A stretch of 7,475 bases of DNA from Anaerolineaceae bacterium (GTDB lineage Bacteria; Chloroflexota; Anaerolineae; Anaerolineales; Villigracilaceae): the NCBI GenBank assembly GCA_022181005.1, contig BQMV01000151.1:1-7475 (forward strand). The letters run 5' to 3'. The notes under the pieces were generated by a model, which saw only the letters and a list, made by a program, of their open reading frames with translations, made no database searches and had not been told where the DNA came from. Position numbers and translations under genes: made by a program. Position 1 is the stretch's first letter; each line of letters opens with the position of its first letter. Shown here piece by piece: positions 7,162 through 7,475 of the stretch.

Positions 7162-7473
7162 TTACGCCTTACCGAGGACGCGGTCCAACACGTAGGCGAC
7201 AGCTTTATCGAAATTCTTTTTGGCGAGCGCGTCAAATTCGTCTGATTTCGCGCTGACGTTCGCCAGCACTTCTTTCGAGCGGTCTTCCGACTGTACAGCC
7301 GCAACGACTCGGCGCGCCTCTTCTTGGGCTTCCGAACGCGCGCGCGCCAGCATCGCCTGCGCTTCTTGCTCTGCCCTCACTGGAATTTCCTGCGCGTTAC
7401 GCTTCGCCTTATCCTGAAGTTCCTGCGCTTGTTTTTCGATCTCAAGGACTTTCCGAATGTTCTTCTCGTTCAT
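7162..7473 (-). CDS. atpH: V/A-type ATPase peripheral-stalk subunit G/H
   Basis: Short, highly charged helical protein of 103 residues, matching in length and style the archaeal H subunit (AhaH) and bacterial or eukaryotic G, the partner of E in the peripheral stalk. Residues about 5-70 are rich in Ala, Glu, Gln, Arg and Lys with no glycine, as in a continuous right-handed coiled coil; one proline (IPVR, about residue 31) may kink it. The C-terminal segment FDKAVAYVLDRVLGKA ends in the ..A..YVLDRVLG.. pattern typical of this family. The first residues MNEKNIRKVL fit a natural start at 7473, but only two bases of upstream sequence are in the window, so neither a ribosome-binding site nor an alternative upstream start can be assessed. 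It is the first gene of the operon visible here; whether another gene precedes it is unknown. The symbol is tentative, as G and H are both used. Confidence 0.88.
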   Translation of the reverse strand: MNEKNIRKVLEIEKQAQELQDKAKRNAQEIPVRAEQEAQAMLARARSEAQEEARRVVAAVQSEDRSKEVLANVSAKSDEFDALAKKNFDKAVAYVLDRVLGKA

Positions 7474-7475
7474 TT

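Overview
The window holds most of one operon for a rotary ATPase of the V/A type (archaeal-type, vacuolar-like), read entirely on the minus strand. In transcription order, right to left, the genes encode the peripheral-stalk subunit G/H (7473-7162), C (7159-6071), the membrane stator I (6060-4069), the proteolipid K (3982-3551), F (3532-3227), E (3143-2523), catalytic subunit A (2526-760) and non-catalytic subunit B (from 760, running off the left edge). No gene is interrupted, no mobile element, RNA gene or CRISPR array is visible, and no gap between genes exceeds about 90 bases.

The host is very probably a bacterium. Several clean Shine-Dalgarno sequences (AAGGAG, GGGAG, GGAG) sit 5-8 bases before ATG starts, and the proteolipid is of an extended form that I associate with bacterial V/A-type operons. 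Base composition looks near-balanced to moderately GC-rich by eye, with many GCGC/CGCG runs. Chloroflexota (Anaerolineae-like) is my best guess, but it is only an impression from protein style and is not proven by the sequence.

The genes together make one machine. A and B form the ring that makes or hydrolyses ATP. F (with D, not seen here) forms the central shaft and C is the socket joining shaft to membrane rotor. K forms the rotor ring, I is the ion-conducting stator, and E with G/H forms the peripheral stalks. Expected but absent is subunit D, which normally follows B and would lie beyond the left edge. Most junctions are tight: G/H-C 2 bases, C-I 10, K-F 18, E-A overlapping by 4, A-B overlapping by 1. 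Two junctions are looser, before K (86 bases) and before E (83 bases), and these are the only places with room for extra signals.

I do not see an undescribed system here. The points worth a second look are the subunit order (C placed early, F before E), the four-helix-like proteolipid with a single carboxylate and no visible sodium ligand set, the two loose intergenic leaders, and a recurrent GGCGCGCC palindrome.
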